64,000 nt of DNA from Pseudobacillus lumedeiriae (lineage in GTDB: Bacteria > Bacillota > Bacilli > Bacillales > Domibacillaceae). The stretch covers positions 1 through 64,000 of the forward strand of contig NZ_JAUIYO010000005.1 of the NCBI RefSeq assembly GCF_044891285.1, in the 5' to 3' direction. Positions within the stretch are counted from its first letter, which is position 1; each line of letters starts with the position of its first letter. The notes under the pieces are model-generated. The model was given only the letters and a program-made list of their open reading frames with translations. It ran no database searches and was not told where the DNA came from. Positions 1 through 8,949 of this stretch are shown here, one piece after another. Both the position numbers and the translations under genes were made by a program.

Positions 1-304
1 GCAAGTCACTTTCTATTGAATCAATGACAACTTCTAGGACAGTATAGCCAAGAGCCAAATATACTTCAATTTTGCCTCCAAGATAAACTCCCATTGCCCA
101 TCCAACACAGTAAGCAGCAATATTGGCCGGTTTATCTAAGTTATCCAGAACGATCTTTAATCCCATCAAATAAATAAACACTTCTGCCATAGATAATAAA
201 GAAGCGAATAATCTGTATCCTTTAATAACCAAGATGACCCTTAAGGTAAATAAAGATACGTATAGAATATTGATAGCAATAATAGTGAGTATAATAGATG
301 TCAT
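1..304 (-). CDS. UPF0316/YebE-like membrane protein, copy 1 (partial)
   Basis: The 5' part of a second yebE-like gene, running off the left edge of the window. It starts at an ATG at 302-304 behind a GGGGTG ribosome binding site and stays open for 101 codons with no stop. It encodes a hydrophobic N-terminal segment followed by the start of the DUF2179-type domain. It is a tandem duplicate of the gene at 535-1068: bases 1-127 are identical to 765-891, and the region nearer the start codon has diverged, giving for example an L to F and a G to A change. Function of the family is unknown; it is an integral membrane protein in B. subtilis (YebE). Confidence 0.85.
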   Translation of the reverse strand, partial: MTSIILTIIAINILYVSLFTLRVILVIKGYRLFASLLSMAEVFIYLMGLKIVLDNLDKPANIAAYCVGWAMGVYLGGKIEVYLALGYTVLEVVIDSIESDL

Positions 305-450
305 AACAACACCCCGCCTATCTTTTTAATCTTTTACAACTATCCTAACTATATATATTCAACTCCAACGCAGAAAGGACCGAAAGAAGCCGGCATTACC
401 ACAACACAAAGGCAATTTTTATTTCGGGTAAAAACTTTCTCATAAGAAAA

Positions 451-493
451 CTGCACCTTCACTTGTTAATTGCATCTAACAAGTGAGGTGCAG
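451..493 (-). terminator. Intrinsic terminator of yebE copy 2
   Basis: CTGCACCTTCACTTGTTA pairs with TAACAAGTGAGGTGCAG across an 8-base loop. On the minus strand the stem is followed by TTTTCTTATG. It sits just downstream of the stop of the gene at 535-1068. Confidence 0.8.
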
Positions 494-534
494 TGCAGTT
501 CCACTTTTCCTTCTTCTTCCGGTTTTTGTTCACT

Positions 535-1068
535 TTATTTCATATGCGGTAAAGCGTTCAGCCCTTTAGGTGTTAAAAACCCTCCATTAAATTGTGTTGG
601 TTCATAAGAAATAATAAATGCTTTTGGTGCTAAAGAGGTTACAAGTCTTCTCAACCTTTGTTCGTAATTTCTTTTAGCAAGTATTTTTAACACTAAGCGT
701 TTTCCGTCCTTGCCATCTGCAATCCATGTCGTCACTCCATATCCTTGTTCACGAATTTTCTCCGGCAAGTCACTTTCTATTGAATCAATGACAACTTCTA
801 GGACAGTATAGCCAAGAGCCAAATATACTTCAATTTTGCCTCCAAGATAAACTCCCATTGCCCATCCAACACAGTAAGCAGCAATATTGGCTGGTTTATC
901 CAAGTTATCGAGGACAATCTTTAATCCCATTAAGTAAATAAATACTTCGCCCATCGACAATAAGGAAGCCAACAACCTATACCCTTTTATAACGAGAATC
1001 ACTCTTAACGTAAATAGGGATACATATAGGATATTAATAGCAATAATAGCTAGAATAATAGATGTCAT
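535..1068 (-). CDS. yebE: UPF0316/YebE-like membrane protein, copy 2
   Basis: A 177-residue protein with two hydrophobic N-terminal segments (about residues 5-30 and 35-75) followed by a soluble C-terminal domain of the DUF2179 type (about residues 100-170). Length and order match the UPF0316 family (B. subtilis YebE), whose role is not known. I chose the ATG at 1066-1068, which follows a GGGGTG ribosome binding site; an in-frame GTG lies one codon upstream. A strong terminator follows. It is one of two tandem copies, the other being at 1-304. Confidence 0.85.
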   Translation of the reverse strand: MTSIILAIIAINILYVSLFTLRVILVIKGYRLLASLLSMGEVFIYLMGLKIVLDNLDKPANIAAYCVGWAMGVYLGGKIEVYLALGYTVLEVVIDSIESDLPEKIREQGYGVTTWIADGKDGKRLVLKILAKRNYEQRLRRLVTSLAPKAFIISYEPTQFNGGFLTPKGLNALPHMK

Positions 1069-1098
1069 CACAACACCCCGTCCATCTTTTTTAATCTG

Positions 1099-2232
1099 TT
1101 AAAACATGAGATGTTCAATATCCCTTGGGTATTGAGTAATGGAATAGCTGCCATCTTTCGTTAAAATTACTGTATCGGAATGTCTATATCCGCCTAATCC
1201 AGGAACGTAAACACCTGGCTCGATCGTATAGACCATCCCTTCCTGCAGGACTAAGTCATTGTCAAAACGCAGATATGGCTCTTCATGTTCCGATAATCCT
1301 AATCCATGACCAATTCGGTGATTGACAAACTCGCCGTATCCCGCTTTTTTAAACACTTTATAAGCAGCAATATCTACTTCCTTTGCTGTTATTCCGGGTC
1401 TAATTATTTCCATTCCGACCTGCTGAGCCTCAATGGCCAATTTCAGCAAATCTTTTTGTTTTTCAGTAGGAGTACCGACGAAGAATGTTCGTTCATTTTC
1501 TGCTCTATAGCCGTTAAACCACACTTGACGACTATGAACAACCATGTCCCCATCTTCAAACTTTCTCGTACTTGAGTATAAATGAGGCATTTCACTCCGT
1601 GTCACCCCTGAACAAGTCCAGTTTTCATATCCAATCAGCTCTTCAGCATATTGCTTAGAGGCAATCTCTAGCAATAGCTTGTCGCCATAAGAATCAAATT
1701 CAAGCTCGCTGATCCCTACACGTGCATGTTTTAAAGACTCGCTAATGGCATAATCGGAAAGCTTGCCAGCAATTTTTAACAATTCAATTTCTTTTTCGTC
1801 TTTGATTGTTCTCATTTCAATAATTTTTCTTCCGATATCGATTAACTGAAAGCCAAATTCCTTTAAATAAATGTATACGCTTGACGGAAGACTATCCATT
1901 TCAATTCCTATACGCGAACCAGATGGATATTTCTTTAACAATTTGGTTAAGTGGTCAAGATAAGAGGTTTCCTTGTGACTCTTATCTATTTGTTCATAGT
2001 AAACATACATACGATCAACCGCTGCTTTTTCCTTCGCATGAACTTCTTCCAAGCCAGGAACAATCAGCTCGGTTGAATCACGGCTAATCAGAGTCACGAT
2101 CGGCCGGGAATAAGTAATCGCACGAAAACCACTCAAATAATATTGATTATCGGGTTCCCATACAAGACTTAACTCCACTTGTTTTTCATCCATATAGCTG
2201 CGAAAGCCTTCAAGTCTATTAGCAGCTTTCAT
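1099..2232 (-). CDS. M24 family (creatinase/prolidase-like) hydrolase lacking metal ligands
   Basis: A 377-residue pita-bread-fold protein with an N-terminal creatinase-type domain (about 1-135) and a C-terminal M24 domain (about 145-370). The expected dinuclear metal site is mostly gone. Where M24 peptidases carry the first Asp this protein has Ser234 (in VVHSRQVWFNGY), the second Asp is Glu245 (RAENERTF), and the last Glu is Ser352 (GGYRHSDTV). The GHGLGL His309 and the IEPG Glu338 remain. Creatinase has a similar metal-free site, so hydrolysis of a non-peptide C-N bond is more likely than Xaa-Pro cleavage; the substrate is unknown. Start ATG at 2230-2232 follows GAGGGG. It lies downstream of the CocE-like hydrolase and BCCT transporter on the same strand. 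Confidence 0.75.
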   Translation of the reverse strand: MKAANRLEGFRSYMDEKQVELSLVWEPDNQYYLSGFRAITYSRPIVTLISRDSTELIVPGLEEVHAKEKAAVDRMYVYYEQIDKSHKETSYLDHLTKLLKKYPSGSRIGIEMDSLPSSVYIYLKEFGFQLIDIGRKIIEMRTIKDEKEIELLKIAGKLSDYAISESLKHARVGISELEFDSYGDKLLLEIASKQYAEELIGYENWTCSGVTRSEMPHLYSSTRKFEDGDMVVHSRQVWFNGYRAENERTFFVGTPTEKQKDLLKLAIEAQQVGMEIIRPGITAKEVDIAAYKVFKKAGYGEFVNHRIGHGLGLSEHEEPYLRFDNDLVLQEGMVYTIEPGVYVPGLGGYRHSDTVILTKDGSYSITQYPRDIEHLMF

Positions 2233-2298
2233 CAAAAACCCCTCTTTTCACAGTCCTATTAATGATCTAATGACATGTATCTATGTAGACAATCTAAA

Positions 2299-2359
2299 AA
2301 TCCCCTTGAGAGAACCGAGATTCTTCACATAAAAAGAATACTATAGCCGCAAGGGGATT
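2299..2359 (-). terminator. Possible terminator or processing hairpin after the CocE gene
   Basis: AATCCCCTTG pairs perfectly with CAAGGGGATT around a 41-base insert that contains a smaller ATTCTT/AAGAAT stem. It lies between the CocE-like gene and the M24 gene. The minus-strand T tract is weak, so partial read-through into the M24 gene is plausible. Confidence 0.4.
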
Positions 2360-2387
2360 CAATGTCTGATATATTTTTTAAAGATTT

Positions 2388-4436
2388 TTACACATGGTCA
2401 CGCGGGATGACGGATTTCCACGTCTTCTTGAACACTTCCTCATCACCTTCATAGGCATGGAGCTCATTCGTAATAAAGAATTGTTCTTTATCTGCCGACA
2501 TGATACTTACACTTTTTAGGTGCGTCTGCCATTCGCCGCGCCCTACATCTAACGTCCATTCGCAGCGCACTTCGGCGGAAAGAGGATCTCCCTCTTTAAT
2601 TGTGTAAATGTTACGGTTTGTGCTGCCATACTCAATGCCGTCCGAAAGCAGTCTTCGTGCCCCTTCATCCGAAAAGTCATCAAGCCTCCACACACCTTTA
2701 ATAAGATCGTATTCCACTTTCCTTGTACGGCTTTCTTCTCTTAGAACTTCCTTTTTAGCTACAGGTGCCGTTTCAGGTGCGCCAAAAGGAGGAAGTTTAT
2801 CATCAATCGGATGCGATTCTCTCGTCGGCAGCATCAGCTTCGTATTTTCCCCAGTAATCACCTTTAACGTGACCGGCTCTGGAGAAGGCCAAGCATGAGG
2901 CCAATAATTTGGAGACAGAGCCACTTGCCAGCGATGCCCTTCCGGAAGAATATGGCCGACGGCATTTAAGCGTACAGTTACTGTGTAGCGTTCACCTGGA
3001 ACTAAAGGTGTTGGATGCTCATGACTCTCCCGGTGAGTTAAATTAAGCATTCCCCAGCTGACTAACGTAGACGCTCCATCAGGCGCGACATCACATAATC
3101 GAACAGCGAGTAGAGCATTCGGGCGGTCTGACGTCAATTCAACCGTTACCTCTGGAAAACCTAATATCTCCATTGGTGTTTTAAGCGGATCTGAAGTAAA
3201 GCAGACAGACATTCCATTTTCCAGACGCTGATCCGATGCTAAATCACCAGGCTGGCCAAAAGGACACCAAACCCCTGCATATAGCCCGTGCTCCTGCACA
3301 CTAGATACAATCACTTCCTGCGCCTCTGCCGGCTTCTCTATTAACTGTTGACTACCGAACCAGTAATCAGCAGGCTTCGTATTTGGTGAAGGCCATGCTG
3401 TTTCAGCCACCCAGCGTCCCGGCCGCATGTCGTAATCTACTTGCGGCGGCACACTCTCCTGCATCCACGACCGCAGCATCGGTTCCTCCATAATGCCGGT
3501 GTCGATCCCTTTCAGCCATTGATCCCACCAGCGAAGACATTCTTGAAGGAAACCGATAGCCGGACCCGGCACCGCAACTTCAGGATACTCATGTGCCCAC
3601 GGGCCAATGAGACCTTTACGCGGTCCCGGCAATCCCTCCATCAGACGAAGAATCGCATTCGTATATCCATCCGCCCAGCCGCCTACAGCAAAAACAGGGA
3701 TATTAATATCTGAATAGTCCTCGCATACAGAACCGTGCTTCCAATAATCATCCCGGCGCTGATGTTTCACCCATTCTTCCACAAATGGCGGAGTTTTCTC
3801 CAGCCGCTCAAGCCACTGCTCGCGCCACTGATCACCGACAACACGGGGATCAGCTGGACGGGCATTGTAAACAAACATCGTGGATGCCCACCAAAGCATG
3901 TCAGAGGCCAGCATGCATCCACCCATATAGTGAACATCATCGGCATAGCGGTCATCTGTTGAACAGAGTGTAATCACAGCTTTAAGCGGATCAGGACGGC
4001 GTGCTGCTACTTGAAGGCCATTAAACCCGCCCCATGACTTTCCAATCATGCCTACAGCTCCCGTACACCAAGGCTGAGAAGCAATCCAATTAATGACTTC
4101 CACTGCGTCATCTTGTTCCTGCGGCAAATATTCATCATAAAGGATGCCGTCTGAATCACCAGATCCACGAATATCAACACGAATACTCGCATATCCATGG
4201 CCCGCAAAATACGGATGGCGGATCGAATCACGCAAGGCAGTAAAGTCATTTTTACGATAAGGGATATATTCCAAAATCGCTGGTACTGGATTTTCATCAG
4301 CATCTATCGGAATCCAAATGCGTGCCGAAAGCCGAGTGCCGTCAGACATTGGGATCCACACATGCTCAATCTCACGAATCTTCCGTGGATATTCCGTTTT
4401 AATGGATAATTCAGAATCACGAACATTAAAAACCAT
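2388..4436 (-). CDS. CocE/NonD family (S15) alpha/beta hydrolase
   Basis: A 682-residue hydrolase of the X-Pro dipeptidyl-peptidase (S15)/cocaine esterase type. The catalytic domain carries the nucleophile motif GKSWGG (near residue 130), the acid in GGWADGYTNAI and the His in GPWAHEYPE. The C-terminal half is the jelly-roll XPP-C domain typical of CocE, followed by an extra tail of about 130 residues. Members hydrolyse amide or ester bonds, often of small xenobiotic or amino-acid-like substrates; the substrate here is unknown. I moved the start to the ATG at 4434-4436 because GGAGGG lies 6 bases upstream; the longer reading frame would begin inside the leader. Lies between the BCCT transporter and the M24 hydrolase, suggesting import followed by hydrolysis. 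Confidence 0.85.
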   Translation of the reverse strand: MVFNVRDSELSIKTEYPRKIREIEHVWIPMSDGTRLSARIWIPIDADENPVPAILEYIPYRKNDFTALRDSIRHPYFAGHGYASIRVDIRGSGDSDGILYDEYLPQEQDDAVEVINWIASQPWCTGAVGMIGKSWGGFNGLQVAARRPDPLKAVITLCSTDDRYADDVHYMGGCMLASDMLWWASTMFVYNARPADPRVVGDQWREQWLERLEKTPPFVEEWVKHQRRDDYWKHGSVCEDYSDINIPVFAVGGWADGYTNAILRLMEGLPGPRKGLIGPWAHEYPEVAVPGPAIGFLQECLRWWDQWLKGIDTGIMEEPMLRSWMQESVPPQVDYDMRPGRWVAETAWPSPNTKPADYWFGSQQLIEKPAEAQEVIVSSVQEHGLYAGVWCPFGQPGDLASDQRLENGMSVCFTSDPLKTPMEILGFPEVTVELTSDRPNALLAVRLCDVAPDGASTLVSWGMLNLTHRESHEHPTPLVPGERYTVTVRLNAVGHILPEGHRWQVALSPNYWPHAWPSPEPVTLKVITGENTKLMLPTRESHPIDDKLPPFGAPETAPVAKKEVLREESRTRKVEYDLIKGVWRLDDFSDEGARRLLSDGIEYGSTNRNIYTIKEGDPLSAEVRCEWTLDVGRGEWQTHLKSVSIMSADKEQFFITNELHAYEGDEEVFKKTWKSVIPRDHV

Positions 4437-4506
4437 CAAAAACCCTCCTAAAACATTCCATAGTTGCTTCAAACAATTCTTTTTACAAGTTAAAAATTCT
4501 GAAGAA

Positions 4507-4540
4507 CTCTAAGAAGCTGCGTGTAGTCAGCTTCTTAGAG
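4507..4540 (-). terminator. Terminator of the BCCT gene
   Basis: CTCTAAGAAGCTG pairs with CAGCTTCTTAGAG across an 8-base loop, immediately after the transporter stop codon on the minus strand. A short TTTTT run follows about 10 bases later. Confidence 0.7.
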
Positions 4541-4548
4541 GACAGCAC

Positions 4549-6111
4549 CTACTGTACTTTTTGTGTTTCTGTCTTTACTTCTGGCTCATTTGTAATGGAA
4601 GAAGAAACACCGTAATCATTCTTTAGCCATCTCAGTAAAGAGAACGTGAGCAGCAAATAGATGATAATAACAGGAACAGATACGATAACCGCAGACGTTT
4701 GAATCACTTTTAATCCACCAATAATCAGTAAGGCAACAGCCATGATCGCCAATGTTGCTCCCCATAATAGTCTGTGCCAGCGGGCTGGTTCTTGTCCGTC
4801 CTTTAGCTCCTTTGTTGCGATAGCTGAAAGAATGTAAGTCGCTGAGTCCAGTGAAGTAGCAAGGAAAATAAAGCCTAAGATCACGAAAAACGGCAGCACA
4901 ATTCCGCTAAGCGGCAATGTTTTTAAGACGGCAACAACCGCAGCCGGGCCTCCTTGGGCTTCAAGTATTTGAGTGATCGGTAAAATGTCATTGATTTGTA
5001 AATGAAGAGAATAGCCGCCGAACACCGCAAAATATAACCAGCTTCCTAATGTTCCCCATAACAGGATCGCGCTAATTAACTCTCTGATCGTTCTGCCTTT
5101 TGAAATACGGGCGACAAACAAGCCCATAAAAGGAGCTGTTGCAGCAAACCAAGCCCAATAAAACACGGTCCATGACTGCGGGAATCCACCTTTATTGATC
5201 GGATCAGTGTAAAAGCTCATATAAACGATATTTTGAAGCATCAATCCAAGACTGTTCGAAAAGTTAGAAAGAATAAACAAAGTAGGACCTGCAATAAGAA
5301 CAAATACAGCAAGCGCTAAAGCAAGATATACGTTAAAATCACTTAACTTTCTAATTCCTTTATACAAACCAAGGTATGCACTCGAGCAATAAATAACTGT
5401 CCAAATTAAAATGATAATGATGCTTAATTTAAGCGACTGCTCCATCCCGAATACTTCACCAATGACAGCAGAAATCATCGGAACACCCAATCCTAAAGAA
5501 GTACCAAGACCGCCGACAAGGCTCCAAATGACTAAAATATCAATTAACTTTCCAACCCAGCCGTCTGCATATTTACCAAGTACTCCTCGACAAGCTGTGC
5601 TGATTTTTAAAGAAGATTGTTTCTTTACAAAGAATGAGTAAGCGATCGTAACAGTTGGAAGCGCATATAGTGACCATGCTGAAATTCCCCAGTGAAACAA
5701 TCCATAAGTAACTGCCCATTCAGCAGCTTCATTGCTGTTTGGCTTAATTCCGAAAGGTGGTCCAGTATAATAATAGATTGGCTCCATAATGGACCAGAAC
5801 ATAATACTTGTCCCCATTCCTGCACAGAACAACATAGCTCCCCAGCTAAAGTTAGAAAACTCTGGATTCCCTTCACCTAATTTGATGCGTCCATAACGCC
5901 CAAAAATTAACCAAAGCAGCAGCACAAACAATCCTACAGTTAAGAATTGAAACACCCAATCAAGCTGAAATGTAATATCCGTCATTAGCTGATTTAATAC
6001 TGGCTCCGCTGTTTCACGATTTAACACTAAAGCTAATGTGGCTGCAACAACAACAACAAAAGAAGACCAAAAAACGATAGGATCGATTTTTACTTTATTC
6101 ACTTCATTCAA
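4549..6111 (-). CDS. BCCT family transporter (betaine/carnitine/choline type)
   Basis: A 520-residue, 12-helix secondary transporter. Family hallmarks are visible: the glycine-rich stretch MGTSIMFWSIMEP, FHWGISAWSLYALP, and the signature run around SWTVFYWAW and ARISKGRTIRE. It should carry a trimethylammonium compound such as betaine, carnitine or a related zwitterion across the cell membrane. It lacks the long charged N- and C-terminal tails found on osmo-sensing BetP, which fits a catabolic rather than osmotic role. Its promoter (-10 TATAAT) is covered by a palindrome also found upstream of the amidohydrolase at 7312, and a TetR regulator is divergently transcribed. Specificity cannot be read from the sequence. 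Confidence 0.9.
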   Translation of the reverse strand: MNEVNKVKIDPIVFWSSFVVVVAATLALVLNRETAEPVLNQLMTDITFQLDWVFQFLTVGLFVLLLWLIFGRYGRIKLGEGNPEFSNFSWGAMLFCAGMGTSIMFWSIMEPIYYYTGPPFGIKPNSNEAAEWAVTYGLFHWGISAWSLYALPTVTIAYSFFVKKQSSLKISTACRGVLGKYADGWVGKLIDILVIWSLVGGLGTSLGLGVPMISAVIGEVFGMEQSLKLSIIIILIWTVIYCSSAYLGLYKGIRKLSDFNVYLALALAVFVLIAGPTLFILSNFSNSLGLMLQNIVYMSFYTDPINKGGFPQSWTVFYWAWFAATAPFMGLFVARISKGRTIRELISAILLWGTLGSWLYFAVFGGYSLHLQINDILPITQILEAQGGPAAVVAVLKTLPLSGIVLPFFVILGFIFLATSLDSATYILSAIATKELKDGQEPARWHRLLWGATLAIMAVALLIIGGLKVIQTSAVIVSVPVIIIYLLLTFSLLRWLKNDYGVSSSITNEPEVKTETQKVQ

Positions 6112-6181
6112 CTCCTTTTTTATTTTTAGTTTTTTAAGAAAAGTAATTTCGAAGTACCTCCCTTAATGGTAAAATAGCTTT

Positions 6182-6197
6182 TATAATCATGATTATA
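6182..6197. promoter_or_regulatory. Palindromic operator over the BCCT promoter -10
   Basis: TATAATCATGATTATA is a perfect 16-bp palindrome. On the minus strand its first half is the -10 box (TATAAT), with TTACGA 16 bases upstream as a possible -35. A near copy (TATAATCACGATTACA) lies at 7220-7235. The gene between them encodes a TetR repressor, the likely ligand. Confidence 0.7.
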
Positions 6198-6383
6198 TTT
6201 TTCTGTGCGATTATCGTAACACAGGACGAAAACGATAACAATAAAAATTTTCAGAAAAGTGGACCTGTATATTTTGGATATTTTACTATGAAAATCCGAC
6301 AAAAAAGGATGCTTTTTTGTAAAATATTCGGTAACTTTAAATTAACTAACATAAAAACAAATGAATAAAGTGAGGGGATAACC

Positions 6384-7073
6384 ATGAAGAAGAAAGAAAT
6401 CCAAATGAGCCGTATGTGGAAATATTTCATAGATGCAACGGCTGAAATTATCGAGGAAGAAGGAGTAGAAAGCGTTACAATTAGAAAAGTAGCTGATAAA
6501 GCCGGCTATAATAGTGCAACGATCTATAATTATTTTACGGAAATTTCTCATTTGATCTTTTTTGCCTCAATGAAGTTTTTAAAAAACTACACGAGTGATC
6601 TCGGTGAATACATGAAGAAAGGGAAAGATCCTCTAGAAAAATATTTATTGTCCTGGGAATGTTTTTGCAAACACTCATTCCAGCATCCTGATATTTTCCA
6701 TGCCCTGTTTATTATGGATTTAGGAGATCATCCAGAAAAACTGATTGAAGACTACTACAAGATCTATCCAAATGACTTGATTAACATTCCTGAAGAATTA
6801 AAATCGATCTTATTTGAGCGGAACATGTCAAAAAGGAGCCGATCCGTTTTAGAAGCTGTAGAAAAAGAAGGATTCATTAAAGAGGAAAATATTGATTCGA
6901 TTAGCGAATTAACCGTTTTAATCTGGTACGGCATGTTTACAAATATCCTTAACAATCGCATGAACTACGATTTTGAAGAAGCAGCAAAAATTACGATGAA
7001 CTATATCTCTGAAATGGTTCTCCATGCTAATGTGTTTGATTTTCAGAAAAACATCTCTGTCCAACAACAATAA
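6384..7073 (+). CDS. TetR/AcrR family transcriptional regulator
   Basis: A 229-residue regulator. Residues about 10-60 form the TetR helix-turn-helix (VTIRKVADKAGYNSATIYNYF), and the rest is a helical ligand domain. It is transcribed away from the BCCT transporter and towards the amidohydrolase and Rieske genes, with a terminator between it and the latter. Identical-type palindromes at 6182-6197 and 7220-7235 flank it and overlap -10 boxes of both arms, so it probably represses both and is released by the transported substrate or a product. The start ATG follows GTGAGGGG at good spacing. Confidence 0.9.
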   Translation: MKKKEIQMSRMWKYFIDATAEIIEEEGVESVTIRKVADKAGYNSATIYNYFTEISHLIFFASMKFLKNYTSDLGEYMKKGKDPLEKYLLSWECFCKHSFQHPDIFHALFIMDLGDHPEKLIEDYYKIYPNDLINIPEELKSILFERNMSKRSRSVLEAVEKEGFIKEENIDSISELTVLIWYGMFTNILNNRMNYDFEEAAKITMNYISEMVLHANVFDFQKNISVQQQ

Positions 7074-7086
7074 AGTGAGCATCTCT

Positions 7087-7116
7087 CCCTCCTTTTTATC
7101 CAAGGAGGGCTTTTTT
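7087..7116 (+). terminator. Terminator of the tetR gene
   Basis: CCCTCCTT pairs with AAGGAGGG across a short loop and is followed by TTTTTT. Confidence 0.9.
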
Positions 7117-7219
7117 ATATAAAACTTCCAAACAAAATAAAAATTTGTAAAAGTGAAAATTCAATATTGTTTAAATTTTTTTCATATGCTATGATCCATA
7201 AAAATGAATATGATTATTT

Positions 7220-7235
7220 TATAATCACGATTACA
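7220..7235. promoter_or_regulatory. Palindromic operator upstream of the amidohydrolase
   Basis: TATAATCACGATTACA, differing at two positions from the perfect palindrome at 6182-6197. It again begins with a TATAAT that would serve as the -10 box, now for the rightward amidohydrolase-Rieske pair about 75 bases downstream. Confidence 0.65.
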
Positions 7236-7311
7236 TAGTGATCGTTATTGTCTCCACAAGCAGCAGATAAGACAAAACTTTTCATTCCAACAAACCAAAG
7301 AGGTGTTAAGC

Positions 7312-8457
7312 ATGCTAACTTCACATGAAAAAGAACAATCAACTAAACGGACAGATGTCCGTTTAATCGACTGTGATGTACACTGTTATTTACATTCTTT
7401 AGATGAGTTAATCCCCTACTCTGATGAATGGCTGCAAAAAATGATGAACTTCGGAAAATTTAATAACGACTTTTTGAAAAACCAAACGGCAGGATCCTTT
7501 GATTTTCCAAAAACAAGATATCATAATCCCAACCATGTTTTGCGCCTTGATGCGACTACGCCTAATGGCGGAGTTCCGGGCTCCTCTCCGTCTTTTGTTA
7601 TTGAAGATTTATTTGAGCGCTTTCAGACAACGTACGGCATTTTAAATGTTGGCCACGGAACGATGAGCTCTTATCATAATGCAGATGTAACTATTGCCTA
7701 TAGCTCTGCATGCAATGATTGGCTTTACGATAAATGGATTGGCCTTGATGAACGTTTTAAGATGGATATGGTTGTTCCGACGATCGATCCTCAGGCTACG
7801 GTAAAAGAAATTGAACGCATAGGCAAAAAAAGCGGTGTAGTAGGAATCAATATGCAAAACATCAGCATTCCACTAGGCAAGCGGTTTTTTTGGCCTGTCT
7901 ATGAAATTGCTGAAGCGTATGGACTTCCAATTGTGCTTCATCCAGATTCTGAAGGATCCGGTGAATATGCTCCTTCCCAATTCATTGGCCCGGCGTCTAC
8001 TTATATGGAATGGCACTCTTCTCTTTCCCTTGTACCTCAAAGACAAATTAATAGTTTGCTTTGCGAAGGGGTTTTTGAACGATTCCCGAATTTGAAATTT
8101 GTTTTTGTTGAATATGGATTTTCCTGGATGCCGCATCTGATGTGGCGGCTGGATAAGAACTGGAAATCACTTCGAGACGAAATCCCTTGGGTGAAAATGC
8201 TTCCGAGTGACTATATTAGAAGAAACGTCCGGCTGGCAACTCAGCCATTTGAAGAATCATTCCATCCGAAAGACATTTTAACCATAATCGAAATGATTAA
8301 AGCAGAAGATATGCTCGTTTTCTCAAGCGACTATCCGCATTGGGACGGAGAATACAGCACAAAAATCTTTGCTCATTTCCCAGAGGACTTAAAGAAAAAA
8401 GTGTTATATGAAAATGCCTTAAAGACATACCGATTTTCATCAGGAAAGGAAGATTGA
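7312..8457 (+). CDS. Amidohydrolase-2 family protein (ACMSD/decarboxylase-like TIM barrel)
   Basis: A 381-residue metal-dependent TIM-barrel protein of the amidohydrolase-2 group, which includes aminocarboxymuconate-semialdehyde and dihydroxybenzoate decarboxylases as well as true hydrolases. Visible metal-site elements are DCDVH near the N-terminus (the second His of the usual HxH is absent, a common variant), IVLHPDSEG in the middle and the Asp of FSSDYPHWDG near the C-terminus. The start ATG at 7312 follows AAAGAGG; a GTG three codons upstream overlaps that site. The Rieske gene follows after one base, so the two are translationally linked. Substrate unknown; the pair with a Rieske protein under TetR control suggests ring or quaternary-amine catabolism. 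Confidence 0.8.
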   Translation: MLTSHEKEQSTKRTDVRLIDCDVHCYLHSLDELIPYSDEWLQKMMNFGKFNNDFLKNQTAGSFDFPKTRYHNPNHVLRLDATTPNGGVPGSSPSFVIEDLFERFQTTYGILNVGHGTMSSYHNADVTIAYSSACNDWLYDKWIGLDERFKMDMVVPTIDPQATVKEIERIGKKSGVVGINMQNISIPLGKRFFWPVYEIAEAYGLPIVLHPDSEGSGEYAPSQFIGPASTYMEWHSSLSLVPQRQINSLLCEGVFERFPNLKFVFVEYGFSWMPHLMWRLDKNWKSLRDEIPWVKMLPSDYIRRNVRLATQPFEESFHPKDILTIIEMIKAEDMLVFSSDYPHWDGEYSTKIFAHFPEDLKKKVLYENALKTYRFSSGKED

Positions 8458-8458
8458 C

Positions 8459-8875
8459 ATGAGCACTCGCACACTTTATCCGGTTTCCATTTGCCCTGCC
8501 AATGAACTTACTCCAGGCTGCAGAAAAATCGTAACGATCGACTCTCTTCCTATAGTAATAGTAAATATGGATAATCAACTTTATGCGTTTCTAAATATGT
8601 GCCCACATCAAGGAGCCCCACTTGAATGCGGTTCCATTTCTGGCGTAATGATGTCCCCGGAGCCTCATCAATATGAATACGGCCGTCATAATGAAGTAGT
8701 CCGATGCCCGTTACACGGATGGGGATTTGATATGAAAACAGGTGTATCATTGTTTGATCCGAAATTAAAAATAAAAACATTCCAAGTAAAAGAAGAAAAT
8801 GGATCGATCGTTTTGTTGTTAAAGAGACAGCCAGCGGATATTACGATAAAAGATTGGCAGCCCGTGTGCAGTTAG
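8459..8875 (+). CDS. Small Rieske [2Fe-2S] protein
   Basis: A 138-residue protein made of a single Rieske domain. The two cluster-binding boxes are CPHQGAP (about residue 47) and CPLHGWGFD (about residue 84). There is no catalytic oxygenase domain, so it is a ferredoxin-type electron carrier or a redox partner for another enzyme. Spacing between the boxes is enlarged by an insert rich in His, Glu and Tyr. It overlaps the end of the amidohydrolase gene almost exactly (stop TGA, one base, ATG). No oxygenase alpha subunit or reductase lies next to it, which leaves its partner open. Confidence 0.85.
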   Translation: MSTRTLYPVSICPANELTPGCRKIVTIDSLPIVIVNMDNQLYAFLNMCPHQGAPLECGSISGVMMSPEPHQYEYGRHNEVVRCPLHGWGFDMKTGVSLFDPKLKIKTFQVKEENGSIVLLLKRQPADITIKDWQPVCS

Positions 8876-8921
8876 ATATGAAAGGACGTTTCCAAAGATA
8901 GAAAAACGAAACAGGCTGCAG

Positions 8922-8949
8922 AGGACTCCAGCATCATCCTGGAGTCCTT
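8922..8949 (+). terminator. Hairpin after the amidohydrolase-Rieske pair
   Basis: AGGACTCCAG pairs with CCTGGAGTCCT across a short loop, 46 bases past the Rieske stop. The T tract is poor (TAAACTATTAG), so termination may be partial. Confidence 0.55.
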
